Assembly: GCF_022899355.1 (NCBI RefSeq)
Contig: NZ_JALJCK010000004.1
Span: 372,001-436,000, forward strand
Direction: 5' to 3'
Length of the DNA stretch: 64,000 nucleotides
Source of the DNA: Shinella yambaruensis
GTDB lineage: Bacteria > Pseudomonadota > Alphaproteobacteria > Rhizobiales > Rhizobiaceae
Shown here one piece after another: positions 42,705 through 52,095 of the stretch; the stretch's first letter is position 1; each line of letters begins with the position of its first letter. A program made the translations under genes and the position numbers. The notes below the pieces were generated by a model that did not search any database, was not told where the DNA came from, and worked only from the letters and a program-made list of their open reading frames with translations.

Positions 42705-44399
42705 ATGAATCTGTTGGAACAGTTGACGAAAGTCTACAAGAACCTGGCTTCGCTGGGGCAGGCGAAACTCGCGATGCTGGCCGGCGCCGCCGTCGTTTCG
42801 ATCGGTCTCGTGCTTGCCGCAGGGATCATGGTCAACAAACCCGCTTACGAGACGCTCTATGTCGGTCTGGAGAAGACCGACGTGAACCAGATCAGCCTGG
42901 CGCTCGCCGAGGCCAGCATCGATTTCAACACCGGCACGGACGGATCGAGCATCGAGGTCCCGGTCGGCCAGACCGGCAAGGCGCGGCTCTATCTCGCCGA
43001 GCGCGGCCTGCCGAGCAGTGCGAATTCGGGCTACGAACTTTTCGACAAGGTCGGTTCGCTCGGCCTTACCTCCTTCATGCAGGAGGTGACGCGCGTCCGG
43101 GCGCTCGAGGGCGAGATCGCCCGCACCATCCAGCAGATCAGCGGCATCGCTGCCGCCCGCGTGCATATCGTCATGCCGGAACGTGGCAATTTCCGCAAAG
43201 CCGAACAGGTGCCGACCGCTTCCGTCATGATTCGCGCGAGCGCGCAGGCCGGCCGTGAATCGGCCGCCGCGATCCGCCACCTCGTCGCCGCCTCCGTTCC
43301 CGGCCTCGAGGTCGATGGCGTCACGATCCTCGATTCCGCCGGCCAGCTGCTTGCTTCCGGCGATGATGCCGAGAACGGCGCGATCAACCGCTCGCTGACG
43401 GCCGTGCAGACCGTCCAGGGCGAAGTGGAGCGCAATATCGAAAAGGCGCTCGCACCCTTCCTCGGCATGGAGAATTTCCGCGCCAGCGTCACCGCCGCGC
43501 TCAACATGGATACCCAGCAGATCCAGGAGACTGTCTACGATCCGGAGTCGCGCGTCGAGCGCTCGATCCGCGTGACGCGCGAAAGCCAGAAGTCGCAGCA
43601 GCAGGCCGACAACAAGGCGGCGACCGTCGAGCAGAACATCCCGCAGGGCGGCCCGGAAGGCCAGGCCAACGGGCCGCAGTCGAGCGACGAGGCCGACAAG
43701 AAGGAAGAGCAGACCAACTACGAGATCAACAGCAAGACCGTCGCCACCATGCGCAACAGCTACACGGTGGAGAAGCTGTCGGTCGCCGTCGTGGTCAACC
43801 GCGCCCGCGTGGCGGCCATGGTCGGCGAGCCGGCGGACCAGGCAAAGGTCGACGCCTATATCGCCGAGATGCAGAAGATCGTCTCGTCCGCCGCCGGCCT
43901 CAACAGCGAGCGCGGCGACGTCGCCACCATCACCGCGATGGAATTCCTCGATCACCAGCTTCTCGACGAGGCGGTGGCAGGGCCGGGCGTGATGGAGGTG
44001 CTGACGCGCAATCTCGGCGGCATCATCAATGCCCTCGCCTTCCTCGGCGTCGCCTTCGTGGTGGTCTGGTTCGGCCTTCGCCCGGCGGTTCGCTCGGTCA
44101 CCGGCGGCGGCGCCTCTGCCAATGCGCTCGAAAGCGACATGGCAGGCCTCGAACTGCCCGACTTCTCGCCTGCAGCCGGCGTCGGCGGCCCCGGTGCCAC
44201 CCTCATGGACGGCTTCGGCGCGGATTTCGGCTTCGACAGCACGGACGACCTGCTCAATGCGGGCGACGATGGCGAGGGTGGCTTCAACCGCCGCGTCAAG
44301 GAAGGCCCGGAACGTCGCCTTGGCCGCATGGTCGAGATCAGCGAGGAACGCGCTGCGAAGATCCTGCGCAAATGGTCGGCCGAAAAGGAAGCCGCCTGA
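42705..44399 (+). CDS. fliF: Flagellar MS-ring protein FliF
   Basis: This 564-residue inner-membrane protein forms the MS ring that mounts the rotor and export gate. Two membrane spans bracket a large periplasmic part: about residues 20-44 (KLAMLAGAAVVSIGLVLAAG) and about 440-462 (LGGIINALAFLGVAFVVVWFGL). The secretin-like ring-building motifs YVGLEKTD, EVTRVRALEGEIARTI and RVHIVMPER are present. The C-terminal cytoplasmic tail (GFNRRVKEGPERRLGRMVEISEERAAKILRKW-like) binds FliG. Some 260 bp upstream gives room for its own promoter; a terminator follows. Confidence 0.95.
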   Translation: MNLLEQLTKVYKNLASLGQAKLAMLAGAAVVSIGLVLAAGIMVNKPAYETLYVGLEKTDVNQISLALAEASIDFNTGTDGSSIEVPVGQTGKARLYLAERGLPSSANSGYELFDKVGSLGLTSFMQEVTRVRALEGEIARTIQQISGIAAARVHIVMPERGNFRKAEQVPTASVMIRASAQAGRESAAAIRHLVAASVPGLEVDGVTILDSAGQLLASGDDAENGAINRSLTAVQTVQGEVERNIEKALAPFLGMENFRASVTAALNMDTQQIQETVYDPESRVERSIRVTRESQKSQQQADNKAATVEQNIPQGGPEGQANGPQSSDEADKKEEQTNYEINSKTVATMRNSYTVEKLSVAVVVNRARVAAMVGEPADQAKVDAYIAEMQKIVSSAAGLNSERGDVATITAMEFLDHQLLDEAVAGPGVMEVLTRNLGGIINALAFLGVAFVVVWFGLRPAVRSVTGGGASANALESDMAGLELPDFSPAAGVGGPGATLMDGFGADFGFDSTDDLLNAGDDGEGGFNRRVKEGPERRLGRMVEISEERAAKILRKWSAEKEAA

Positions 44400-44965
44400 C
44401 CGCGCAACACCCGGAGAAAGTCAGCGACGCGGCCGGAACCGGCCGCGTTTTCGTTTGCGCGGAAAAAATGCGATGTCCGTTTTTGACTTCTGCCTGTCGC
44501 TTTTCGGCAACGCTCGTTCGGCCGGTTTGCAGCAATTTCGTCGTATTCGCATCCCGGCTGCCGGTGTGCGCGTTCACGGGCCCGTGATCGGTGAAAAAAT
44601 TTTATCGCCGCTGCGGTTGAGTGAAGCCGCCAAGGTCCACAATTTTTCCACGAATTAGCGGCGTCTTTTGCGGCCGTACCGACCTCAAGTCGGCAATAAT
44701 TCATGGTTAACAATGGCTTAACCTGTTGTTTCGCGCCGGCGGGCGACAAGCAAATCACCGTGCACAGGCCGACTCACAGAAGCCGGCAAAAGTAAATCCC
44801 GAGAAGATGGCGGTGGTTTTTAGCGATAGCCGATGTACACTTTAGCTACTGATTCGCTTGGTGATTCTTGCCGATGCGGCCTGACCGGGAAGGGTTCGGA
44901 CGGTTCCGAACGCTTGGCGGGAAGGAGGCATGGACCGCCGTTCGGAATCGGAACAGGGGGCTATC
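44400..44965 (+). other. 566-bp region between fliF and visN
   Basis: The first 60 bp hold the fliF terminator. Beyond it no convincing gene was found. AT-rich islands at 44590-44720 with TTAAC boxes, and a further one at 44800-44860, could hold the visN promoter. A 61-codon frame starting at 44472 lacks support. Confidence 0.45.
44428..44456 (+). terminator. Rho-independent terminator after fliF
   Basis: CGCGGCC (44428-44434) and GGCCGCG (44441-44447) pair across GGAACC, followed by TTTTCGTTT. It is 28 bp after the fliF stop. Confidence 0.8.
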
Positions 44966-45709
44966 ATGGAAACGATCCGGTCGGATGTCGCGGCCTGGGA
45001 ATCCTATGGATTCTCCGCCGAGGCGGGTGAGCGTAAGAGTGCGCGTGAACTTCTGGTTCAACACCTGGGACGCTGTGCGGATCGCGCCGGCCTCTCCAGC
45101 GGCCTGAGGGCGCTGACCGATTATGTCAGCGCCTCCCATTATCTCCTCGTCCGCCACGACGTCTCGCCCGAAGCGGGGATGGAAACCGTCGTCGCCTCGG
45201 ATTGGCCCTTCGACATGGTGCGCAGCATCGCCGGCGCCGTCGTTGCCAGCCAGTCCCGGATGAGCGAGATCGACAAGTGCCTTGGCCTGCTGAAGCCCTG
45301 CTTCAATCATCTCGACGACGGCATCCCCATGCCGAAGGGCGTCAGCCGCGAATATTGCGTCATTGCCTTCCATGTCGGCCGGGTGCGCATGTCGCTGCTG
45401 CTGCTCTTCCCGGAGCACTTCATCCTCTCGCAGAGCAAGTTGCGGGACGTGGGCGTCATGACCGGTTATTTCGCCAGCGTCTGCTGCCAGGGCGCGATCC
45501 TGCGGCAGGACCGGGAAATGGACCTGACAGAGCGCGAGATCGAGTGCCTCTACTGGATCGCCGAAGGAAAGACGAGCGACGAAATCGCCGTCATCCTCGG
45601 CATCTCGCGCAACACGATCAACAACTACATCACCAGCGTGATGCGCAAGACCGCGACGAAGACGCGGTCGGAGGCGATCGCCTGGGCCGTGCGCAACAGC
45701 CTCGTCTAG
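44966..45709 (+). CDS. visN: LuxR-family flagellar master regulator VisN
   Basis: This 247-residue regulator pairs with VisR as the top activator of motility genes in rhizobia (through Rem). Residues 1-170 form a ligand-binding-type domain with no clear family; the C-terminus (about 185-245) is a LuxR helix-turn-helix: LTEREIECLYWIAEGKTSDEI and ILGISRNTINNYI. The ATG at 44966 is preferred: AGGGGG lies 6 nt upstream, while the earlier in-frame ATG at 44930 sits only one base from a GGAGG. The TAG stop is part of an intergenic repeat. Confidence 0.9.
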   Translation: METIRSDVAAWESYGFSAEAGERKSARELLVQHLGRCADRAGLSSGLRALTDYVSASHYLLVRHDVSPEAGMETVVASDWPFDMVRSIAGAVVASQSRMSEIDKCLGLLKPCFNHLDDGIPMPKGVSREYCVIAFHVGRVRMSLLLLFPEHFILSQSKLRDVGVMTGYFASVCCQGAILRQDREMDLTEREIECLYWIAEGKTSDEIAVILGISRNTINNYITSVMRKTATKTRSEAIAWAVRNSLV

Positions 45710-45743
45710 AGCAATTCCAGTAAAAGCGCGTAGCGGTTTTGCG
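45707..45743 (+). repeat. Rhizobial intergenic repeat, copy 2, starting on the visN stop
   Basis: TAGAGCAATTCCAGT to GCGGTTTTGCG, the same family as 1272 and 62034. It starts exactly with the visN TAG. A more diverged copy (GAGCAATTGCAGC) is at about 45829, just before visR. Confidence 0.7.
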
Positions 45744-45761
45744 TAAAAACAAACAGATAGA

Positions 45762-45804
45762 GCATTGCCCGTCGAAGCGGCGCTGCTTCGGCATCGGACA
45801 ATGC
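45762..45804 (+). repeat. Hairpin between visN and visR
   Basis: Outer arms GCATTG / CAATGC (45762-45767 and 45799-45804) and inner arms CGAAGC / GCTTCG (45773-45778 and 45785-45790). Together with the flanking repeats it fills the 186-bp gap and might adjust visR expression relative to visN. Confidence 0.5.
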
Positions 45805-45895
45805 GGCAGAAACACCATGCCGGAGCAATTGCAGCAAAGTGCTTGAGCGGTCGAGCGTCCGGAACGGCGCAAGACGAACAGACAGGAGAACTGCC

Positions 45896-46639
45896 ATGGA
45901 CATCCAGCTCTCAGCCCCTGCCGCCCTGGAGACGGAAATCCGGCTCGCGCGGCCGCCGAAAGCAGCACGGGCGTCCGATTTCGTGTCCCGCCTGCAGGTG
46001 ATGCAGACGGTCATCGGCGCCGAGCACTTCGCGGTGCTGCGCCTCAGCGGGCACGGCCTGCCGGCAGCCCGCAAGCTGACGCTTTCGCTGCACAACTGGG
46101 CGCAGGACGTCGACGGCAATGCCCGCGCCTTGCTCGAAGCCTACGGCGCCGCCATGCTGACCCACCTCGAGGCGTCCATGCTGCCGCTGATCTGGGAGGG
46201 GGCGGGCGACAACCAGTTCGCCGAATCGGGGGCCGAACCCTTCACGATGCGCCTTCCCGCGCGGCTGCTGCCCTGGTCGGGCATCGCCTTTCCCATCCGC
46301 CTCGGCGCGCACGGCAATGGGTATGTCGTCTTCACCGGCAGCTTCATCGCCCCGTCCAGCGATCTCATCGTCGACATGCACATGAAGGGCTGCCAGGTGC
46401 TCATCGACATGCTGGCCGGCGAGGAACGCAAGCTGGCGCCCTCCGAAGCGCTCAGCGAGCGTGAGATCGCCTGCCTCCAGATGGCCGGCGACGGTTGCAT
46501 CTCCGAGGTGATCGCCGAGCAGATGGGGCTTTCCGTCCACACCGTGAACGCCTATCTCGGCACGGCCACGACGAAGCTCGACGCGGTCAACCGCATCCAG
46601 GCGATCGCCAAGGCCATCCGGCTCGGGTACATTACCTGA
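45896..46639 (+). CDS. visR: LuxR-family flagellar master regulator VisR
   Basis: This 247-residue partner of VisN acts with it as a heterodimer to switch on flagellar and chemotaxis genes. The N-terminal 175 residues form a sensor-type domain; the C-terminal LuxR helix-turn-helix reads LSEREIACLQMAGDGCISEV and QMGLSVHTVNAYL. ATG 45896 has CAGGAG 6 bp upstream. It is separated from visN by repeats, but both are on the same strand and probably one transcript. Confidence 0.9.
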   Translation: MDIQLSAPAALETEIRLARPPKAARASDFVSRLQVMQTVIGAEHFAVLRLSGHGLPAARKLTLSLHNWAQDVDGNARALLEAYGAAMLTHLEASMLPLIWEGAGDNQFAESGAEPFTMRLPARLLPWSGIAFPIRLGAHGNGYVVFTGSFIAPSSDLIVDMHMKGCQVLIDMLAGEERKLAPSEALSEREIACLQMAGDGCISEVIAEQMGLSVHTVNAYLGTATTKLDAVNRIQAIAKAIRLGYIT

Positions 46640-46685
46640 CAAGGGCGTAAGATGAGGCGGCCGGAGCCGCCAATGAAATTTCCAC

Positions 46686-46745
46686 TCCCCCCACCCTCTG
46701 CGTCATCCTCGCTCAAGGCCGAGGATGACGCAGAGGGTGGGGGAG
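46686..46745. repeat. Long perfect palindrome after visR
   Basis: Arms of about 25 bp (46686-46711 and 46720-46745) pair with a single bulge across CTCAAGGC; the inner arm reads CGTCATCCTCG and its complement. It lies between visR and the convergent gene ending at 46789. The CGTCATCCTCG core is typical of a dispersed REP-like family in rhizobia; it may also stop transcription from both sides. Confidence 0.7.
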
Positions 46746-46788
46746 GGCGTTTTCGCAATTCGAGGAAAAGCGGAAATATTCTGAACGC

Positions 46789-47232
46789 TCAATGCGCGTG
46801 CTGCGATTCCGGTCCGGACTTCACATACTTCGCTTCCGCAAGGCTCCTGCGCAGGAAATCCGTGTTGTCGTCGGGATCGGCGGACGGATTGTTGAAGGCG
46901 ACGTGCGTGACTTCGACACCCGCCTTGTCCTTCTGTAGCAGGAGCTTCGCATAGACCGTCACGCCCTGCGGACGCAACTCCATGTCGAGCGTCACTTCCG
47001 GTTCCGTGTCCCAGTCGAGACGGTAGTCGCCGCCGGCGCCGAAATTGACCGTGCCGGGCAGGAAGTAGAGTTCGGCCGCCGAGGAGACCAGGTCGGCGAG
47101 GTTGCCGTAGCACTCGAAACGCAACAACGAGACGAGATCGGCGGCATCGAGCAGACGAAGCTCAGTGGCGACCGGGCAGATTGCTTCTGCAACAATCTTC
47201 TCGCGCTCGGCGGAGTAGGTGCATTTTCTCAT
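46789..47232 (-). CDS. Hypothetical protein at the end of the flhB operon
   Basis: This 147-residue soluble protein is unrecognised. It has an alternating hydrophobic pattern (YRLDWDTEPEVTLDMELRPQGVTVYAKLLL) that suggests a beta-rich fold, and ends HAH. It starts 5 bp after the flhB stop on the same strand, so it is almost certainly the last gene of the motA-fliM-fliN-fliG-flhB unit and may serve motility. ATG 47230-47232 lacks a strong ribosome binding site, which fits coupling to flhB. Confidence 0.7.
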   Translation of the reverse strand: MRKCTYSAEREKIVAEAICPVATELRLLDAADLVSLLRFECYGNLADLVSSAAELYFLPGTVNFGAGGDYRLDWDTEPEVTLDMELRPQGVTVYAKLLLQKDKAGVEVTHVAFNNPSADPDDNTDFLRRSLAEAKYVKSGPESQHAH

Positions 47233-47237
47233 CGGAT

Positions 47238-48317
47238 CTAGTTTACCCGTCTGGTCTGGGGCGAGGCTGCGTAAACCCGGTGAATCAGCTCCGCCACGGC
47301 TTTGTAGAACACCGGCGGGATGACACTATCCACCGAGACTTGCGCAAACATTGAGCGGGCGAGCGGCGGGTCCTCGAAAACGGGTATGCCATTGTCCTCG
47401 GCGATCTCGCGGATTTTCAGCGCGACGAGGTCCTGCCCCTTGGCGACGACGACCGGCGCATCGCCCTCCTCGCGCACATAGCGCAGCGCGACGGCGAAGT
47501 GGGTCGGATTGGCGATGACCAGCGTTGCGCGCGGAACGGCCGTCATCATGCGGCGGCGGGCGCGGTCGCGCTGGATCGAGCGCATGCGGGCCTTCACGAT
47601 CGGGTCGCCCTGCGCCTGCTTCATCTCCTCCTTCACCTCCTGCTTCGTCATCATCAGCTCGGAGAACCAGTGATGGCGCGTCCAGGCAAAGTCGATGCCG
47701 GCGATCAGCGCCGTGGCGAAGAGGATGATCAGGAGGACCTTGTTGACGTCCGAGCTCATCATGTAGATGAGCGCCGCCGGCTCGGAGAACATCGTGTCGA
47801 GCGAGGCGAAGTAGTCGCCGCGCATAGCGAATGCCACGACCAGCGACACGATGAGGATCTTGATAAGCGACTTGCCGAACTCGACGAGGCCCTGCTTGCC
47901 GAAGAGGCGCCCGAGGCCCTTAATCGGGTTGAGGCGGGAGATCTGCGGGCGCACCCGCTCCATCACCGGGCTCGGCAGGTTCTGCAGGACCGAGGAGGCG
48001 ACGCCGAAGAGCATCATCATGGCGAGGATCGGCAGGAGCAGCGCGCCGGCCTCCCAGCCGAGATGGCGGAAGATGGCGATGACGTCGGTGCCGGACTTGA
48101 GGTTCCAGGCCTCCGGCTGCTCGAAGAAATCGCGCAGCGTCTCGTTCATGCGGGAAACGCCCCCCGGCATGAAGAAGACGAGGAAGAGATAGATCGCGAG
48201 CGTCGAGGCGAAGATGGTGATTTCGCGCGAGAAGGGGGTGTTGCCCTTCTCCATCGCATCGTGGATCTTCTTCTCGGTCGGAAGTTCTGTCTTGCTGTCC
48301 TTGTCGTCGTCCGACAC
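47238..48317 (-). CDS. flhB: Flagellar type III export apparatus protein FlhB
   Basis: This 359-residue membrane protein switches flagellar export from rod/hook to filament substrates. Four membrane spans lie within residues 30-210. The C-terminal cytoplasmic part has the self-cleavage motif Asn270-Pro-Thr-His273 ([12 protein letters not shown]). The start is a GTG at 48315-48317 with GGGGAG 8 bp upstream, giving [17 protein letters not shown], which matches the family opening; a longer frame to 48371 adds unrelated residues. It lies between fliG and the unknown gene at 46789. Confidence 0.93.
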   Translation of the reverse strand: MSDDDKDSKTELPTEKKIHDAMEKGNTPFSREITIFASTLAIYLFLVFFMPGGVSRMNETLRDFFEQPEAWNLKSGTDVIAIFRHLGWEAGALLLPILAMMMLFGVASSVLQNLPSPVMERVRPQISRLNPIKGLGRLFGKQGLVEFGKSLIKILIVSLVVAFAMRGDYFASLDTMFSEPAALIYMMSSDVNKVLLIILFATALIAGIDFAWTRHHWFSELMMTKQEVKEEMKQAQGDPIVKARMRSIQRDRARRRMMTAVPRATLVIANPTHFAVALRYVREEGDAPVVVAKGQDLVALKIREIAEDNGIPVFEDPPLARSMFAQVSVDSVIPPVFYKAVAELIHRVYAASPQTRRVN

Positions 48318-48428
48318 GTCGCGCTCCCCGGCGGCCAGCGCCAGCCAAAAACAAACGGCCCGAACCCCCATTCCGGAGATTCGGGCCGCAGATACGCTCC
48401 GCCTGTGGCGTTACCGTGTCAAGCTGGA

Positions 48429-49469
48429 TCAGGCCGCCGCGCGTTCCTCGGCCTTCTCCTTCAACTGGATTTGCCCGGCCGCGGCCAGGCGGATGGCCTC
48501 CTGCGTGATCGAGCGGCGGGCGATCGCCACTTCGCGCGGATTGACGCCCTGGTCGCCGGCCGCAAGGTCGGATTCGATCATGCGGCGCTGGCGTGCGCCG
48601 ATCGACGAGAGAACCGATTCGCGCAGCTCCATCGAGGCGCCGCGCAGCGCCGCCGTGATGATGTCGCCCGAGACATCGTTGAACAGCGACACGCGGCTTC
48701 TCTGCGGCATGTAGAGCACGTCCTCGAAGAGGAAGATCTTCGGGCGGACCTTCTTGGCCGATTCGGTGGAGACCGTTTCGAGCGAGGCGAGCATCTCGTC
48801 GACCTGCGACTTCTCCAGTTCGTTCATGAGGTCGGCGACCTTGTTGGAGCCGATCGAATTGCGCTCGGCATCCAGCGCGTTGATCATCTCGATGACGCGT
48901 GCCTCGACGATCGCGGTCGCCTTCGGGCTCGCATCCTTCAGGTTGACGGTACGGTTGATGATGTCGGCGCGGTGGTCGTCCGGGATCTCCAGCAGCACCT
49001 TGGCGCCGAAGGCCGACGGCATCATGGAGAGGATATAGGCGATGGTCTGCGGGTGCTCGTTGAGCAGGAACCTTGCCACGAAGACCGGGTCGGCGTCCTG
49101 CAGACGGTCCCAGATCGTCGTCTCGTAGGCCTGGAAGGCGGCGCGGCGGCCGAGCAGGCCGTCCACCTCGTCCGGCGTCAGGCCCTCTTCGAGAATGCCT
49201 TCCATCATCTTGGCGTTGTCCATCAGGCCCGCGCCCTCGGTGAAGAGGTCCTCGAACTCGTTGACGAGCTCGATCAGTTCATGCGGCGGGATGGCGCGCA
49301 GGTTCTGCGCGGCGGCGATGATCGCCTGGAGCTCGCTCTGGGTGAAATACTTCAAGAGCTTGCCGGCAACGCCCTTGCCCATGGCAAGGAGCACGGCTGC
49401 CGCCTTCTCGACCTGCGTCAGCGGCGCGCCGACCGCCGTGGAGGTACCGAAATTTTCGAAATCCATCAT
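48429..49469 (-). CDS. fliG: Flagellar motor switch protein FliG
   Basis: This 346-residue protein of the C ring binds FliF through its N-terminal domain and meets MotA through its C-terminal charged helix. Family features include QVEKAAAVLLAMGKGVAGKLLKYF at the start, LNEHPQTIAYILSMMP in the middle (ARM domain with the EHPQ motif) and KKVRPKIFLFEDVLYMPQRS before the C-terminal domain. Two consecutive ATGs follow a GGGGGA site; either start adds or removes one residue. Confidence 0.94.
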   Translation of the reverse strand: MMDFENFGTSTAVGAPLTQVEKAAAVLLAMGKGVAGKLLKYFTQSELQAIIAAAQNLRAIPPHELIELVNEFEDLFTEGAGLMDNAKMMEGILEEGLTPDEVDGLLGRRAAFQAYETTIWDRLQDADPVFVARFLLNEHPQTIAYILSMMPSAFGAKVLLEIPDDHRADIINRTVNLKDASPKATAIVEARVIEMINALDAERNSIGSNKVADLMNELEKSQVDEMLASLETVSTESAKKVRPKIFLFEDVLYMPQRSRVSLFNDVSGDIITAALRGASMELRESVLSSIGARQRRMIESDLAAGDQGVNPREVAIARRSITQEAIRLAAAGQIQLKEKAEERAAA

Positions 49470-49498
49470 GGATCATCCCCCTGAGACCTCAACCGGTA

Positions 49499-50077
49499 TC
49501 AGACTTTGCGTGTACTCTTCACTTCGATGAGCTTGACCCCGAAGCGGGTGTCGTCGTTTTCAAGGACGGTGATTTCGCCGCGGCCGATGACGCGGCCGTT
49601 GACCATGACCTCGACGGGCTCGCCGATGCGGCGGTCGAGCGCGATCGTTGCGCCCTCGGAAAGGTTCATGAGGCTGGAGACCTGCATCTGCGAGGAGCCC
49701 AGGACGATCTGCAGATCGATCGGGATGTCCATGATGAGGTCGAGGTTGGACTGGAGCGCGCTGCCGGGCCGCGGGGCTTCGCCGAGTTCGGCGCTGAAGT
49801 CGCTGCCGCCGCTGAAGTCGCCGCCGCCGAAATCGGACCCGCCGAAGCCGGCGCCGGCGCCGAAATCCGTCGTGGCCGCGCCGCCGCCGAAATCCGAGCC
49901 GCCGAAGGCGGCAAGCGGGTCATTGTCGACGGTCGCCGGCAGGTCGGCGCCGAAGCTGCCGGAGGAATCCTTCTGAAGAACGCCGCGCAGGTCATCGATC
50001 GCCTGCTCCAGTTCCTGGTCGCCCGCATTGAGGGAAGACGTCATGTCGTCAGCGATGGGTGTTTTCTTCGGTGCCAT
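49499..50077 (-). CDS. fliN: Flagellar motor switch protein FliN
   Basis: This 192-residue protein has the SpoA domain of FliN in its last 90 residues ([20 protein letters not shown], then [20 protein letters not shown]), which forms the base of the C ring. Residues about 55-95 are a low-complexity linker of repeated [13 protein letters not shown] units, unlike the short E. coli FliN (137 residues). ATG 50075-50077 begins [11 protein letters not shown]. It lies between fliM and fliG. Confidence 0.92.
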   Translation of the reverse strand: MAPKKTPIADDMTSSLNAGDQELEQAIDDLRGVLQKDSSGSFGADLPATVDNDPLAAFGGSDFGGGAATTDFGAGAGFGGSDFGGGDFSGGSDFSAELGEAPRPGSALQSNLDLIMDIPIDLQIVLGSSQMQVSSLMNLSEGATIALDRRIGEPVEVMVNGRVIGRGEITVLENDDTRFGVKLIEVKSTRKV

Positions 50078-50139
50078 AAGACCACTATTCCATTCGAAAC
50101 TTGCCCGAGGCGTGCCGCCAGGCAGGCATCATGCCTAAA

Positions 50140-51087
50140 CTATCCTATGAGGTGCTGGAGGATGTCCTCCTCCGAACCGTACGTATCCTTGACGCGAACC
50201 GTGTAGCGGGCACCCGAGCGGCCGAACTCGCAGACATAGAGGTTGCGGCCGTTCGCGTTCACCTCCACGCGCACGTCCCCCGCTTCGTTGAAGGGAATGA
50301 TGTCGCCGGCCTGCAGGCGGCTGATCGTGTCGAGCGTCTGCGCCTCCAGGCGGATGCGCGCCTCGAGGGACACCTTGGAGCGGCGGACCTGCTCGCCGAG
50401 CTGCTCGCTCCACTCGACGCGGGTCTTCGGCGCGTTGGCGGGTTTCGGCGTGGTGATGGTCGACTTCAGGAGAACGGCCTGCGGCACGATGACGTGGAAG
50501 GTGGAGAGCACCGGGCCTATGCCGACGGCCATGTTGACCATGGCGACGAAGGTCTCGTCCGAGCCGTCCTCGGTCGCCTTGCGGGTTTCCGCATTGTGCG
50601 CCGGGCCAAGCAGCGGCTCGAAGCCGTTGGCGCCCATGACGGCGGTCTTCAGCACGCCGGAGATCCGGTCGAACATCATGGCGGCAAGGTCGAGCTCGAT
50701 CTTGGAGAGCGGGCGCGGCTCCGGATCGTCGATCGCATCGCTGACGGCGCCGAGCATGTTCTCGACGAGCGTGATGATCATCGGGCTGTCGCAGATCAGC
50801 GTGAAGCGGTCGCACCAGTCGCGCAGCGACGCATCGCAGCAGGCCATGGCGCCGCCGAGGCCTTCGACCAGCGGGCCGTATCTGCCGGTCGAGAAGCCTG
50901 CATAGGAGACCGCGACCTCGAAGCCGAGTTCGCTTTCCAGCATGTCCGGCAGGAATTCGGCGAAGACGTCGCCAAGGCTGGCGCAGAGCCTGGAGATCGT
51001 CGCCTGGTCGCCGAGCCGGCCGGTGAGGCGGGCGAGCACGATCGGGTCCATGGCGGAAGGGGCTTCGGTCACGCGGGCTTCCTTCAT
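50140..51087 (-). CDS. fliM: Flagellar motor switch protein FliM
   Basis: This 315-residue rotor protein binds phosphorylated CheY and FliG. The middle domain (about 40-220) has IELDLAAMMFDRISGVLKTAV and NMAVGIGPVLSTFHVIVP; the C-terminal SpoA domain (about 235-315) has SLEARIRLEAQTLDTI and IPFNEAGDVRVEVNANGRNLY. The N-terminal CheY-binding peptide of E. coli (LSQxEIDALL) is not evident, as in other rhizobia. It starts 3 bp after motA. Confidence 0.88.
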   Translation of the reverse strand: MKEARVTEAPSAMDPIVLARLTGRLGDQATISRLCASLGDVFAEFLPDMLESELGFEVAVSYAGFSTGRYGPLVEGLGGAMACCDASLRDWCDRFTLICDSPMIITLVENMLGAVSDAIDDPEPRPLSKIELDLAAMMFDRISGVLKTAVMGANGFEPLLGPAHNAETRKATEDGSDETFVAMVNMAVGIGPVLSTFHVIVPQAVLLKSTITTPKPANAPKTRVEWSEQLGEQVRRSKVSLEARIRLEAQTLDTISRLQAGDIIPFNEAGDVRVEVNANGRNLYVCEFGRSGARYTVRVKDTYGSEEDILQHLIG

Positions 51088-51090
51088 CTC

Positions 51091-51963
51091 TTAGGCCGCC
51101 TTCGAACCGCCGCCGGGATTCATCATCTCCTGCTCCACCGCGTCGATGGAGGGGCGTTCGTAGGAGGAGATGGTCTTGCGGCCGTATTCCAGCGCCACCT
51201 GCGGCACGGAGCCGTTCATGTAGGCGAGCAGCGTCTGCTTGACGATGATGTAGAGACGGTTCTGCTTCTCGCGCACGACCTTGATGTTGGTGGTGATGGG
51301 CGTGACGATCGAATAGGACAGGAACACGCCGAGGAGCGTGCCGACGAGGGCGGCGGCGATCTTGCCGCCGAGGATTTCCGGGCTCTCGTTGATCGCGCCC
51401 ATGGCCTTGATGACCCCGAGAACGGCCGCGACGATGCCGATGGCCGGGAAGGCGTCGCCCATCGTGTTGAGCGCGTTGTAGGGCTTCATCTTGTCGCGCG
51501 TGATCGTCTGGATCTCCTCGTCCATCAGCGCCTCGATCTCGTGGCTGCGGGCATTGCCGATGATGATGAGACGGACATAGTCGCAGATGAAGGCGGTCAG
51601 CTCCTTGTTGGCGAGCACCGTCGGGGCGGACTGGAAGATCGCGGATTCGGCCGGGTTGTCGATATGCGCCTCGATCTCGTTGCGCGATTTCGTGCGCAGA
51701 TCCCGCATCAGGCTGTAGAGCACGCCCAGCGTATCGAGATAGTGGCGCTCCTTCGGAACCTTGTGCTTGAAGGCCTCGCCCAGCGCCTTGCCGGTCTCCT
51801 TGATTACCTTCATCGTGTTGGCGACAATGAAGCCGCCGATGCCGGCGCCGCCGATGATCAGCAGCTCGAAGGGCTGGTTCAGCACCTCCAGATGCCCGCC
51901 CATGGCCATGTAGCCGCCAAGGACGCAGCCGAAGGTAACGATTAGACCGATAACGATGTTCAT
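51091..51963 (-). CDS. motA: Flagellar motor stator protein MotA
   Basis: This 290-residue inner-membrane protein forms, with MotB, the proton channel that drives rotation. Four spans are visible (residues 1-22 [23 protein letters not shown] split here as the first; 31-48; about 170-190 [16 protein letters not shown]; about 200-222). The cytoplasmic loop between spans 2 and 3 carries the charged residues that contact FliG. First gene of the leftward unit motA-fliM-fliN-fliG-flhB; motB is not in the window. Confidence 0.94.
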   Translation of the reverse strand: MNIVIGLIVTFGCVLGGYMAMGGHLEVLNQPFELLIIGGAGIGGFIVANTMKVIKETGKALGEAFKHKVPKERHYLDTLGVLYSLMRDLRTKSRNEIEAHIDNPAESAIFQSAPTVLANKELTAFICDYVRLIIIGNARSHEIEALMDEEIQTITRDKMKPYNALNTMGDAFPAIGIVAAVLGVIKAMGAINESPEILGGKIAAALVGTLLGVFLSYSIVTPITTNIKVVREKQNRLYIIVKQTLLAYMNGSVPQVALEYGRKTISSYERPSIDAVEQEMMNPGGGSKAA

Positions 51964-52095
51964 GAGCGCAGGTGTCCCGACACAATTCTGACCGCTCCGG
52001 GAATACGGTTCCAGCCTTGCGTGAAGCTGTACCTAACGGCAGGTTCATCGATCAGGTTCGCGCAAGCAAAAGCCGCGAGGATCATGGTTCAAAAC

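Noticed and set aside
44472-44658. A 61-codon frame between fliF and visN
   Set aside because: No ribosome binding site, no recognisable domain, and it starts inside the tail of the fliF terminator region.
46652-46954. A 100-codon rightward frame after visR
   Set aside because: It mainly translates the long palindrome and then runs antisense to the 147-residue gene.
47499-49484. A 661-codon rightward open frame opposite flhB and fliG
   Set aside because: The leftward frames encode full FlhB and FliG; this one is their shadow.
49790-49915. Possible repeat array or CRISPR-like structure
   Set aside because: The periodicity is codon-based Phe-Gly repeats inside fliN, with no unique spacers.
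50101-51945. A 614-codon rightward open frame opposite fliM and motA
   Set aside because: Antisense shadow of two well-recognised motor genes.
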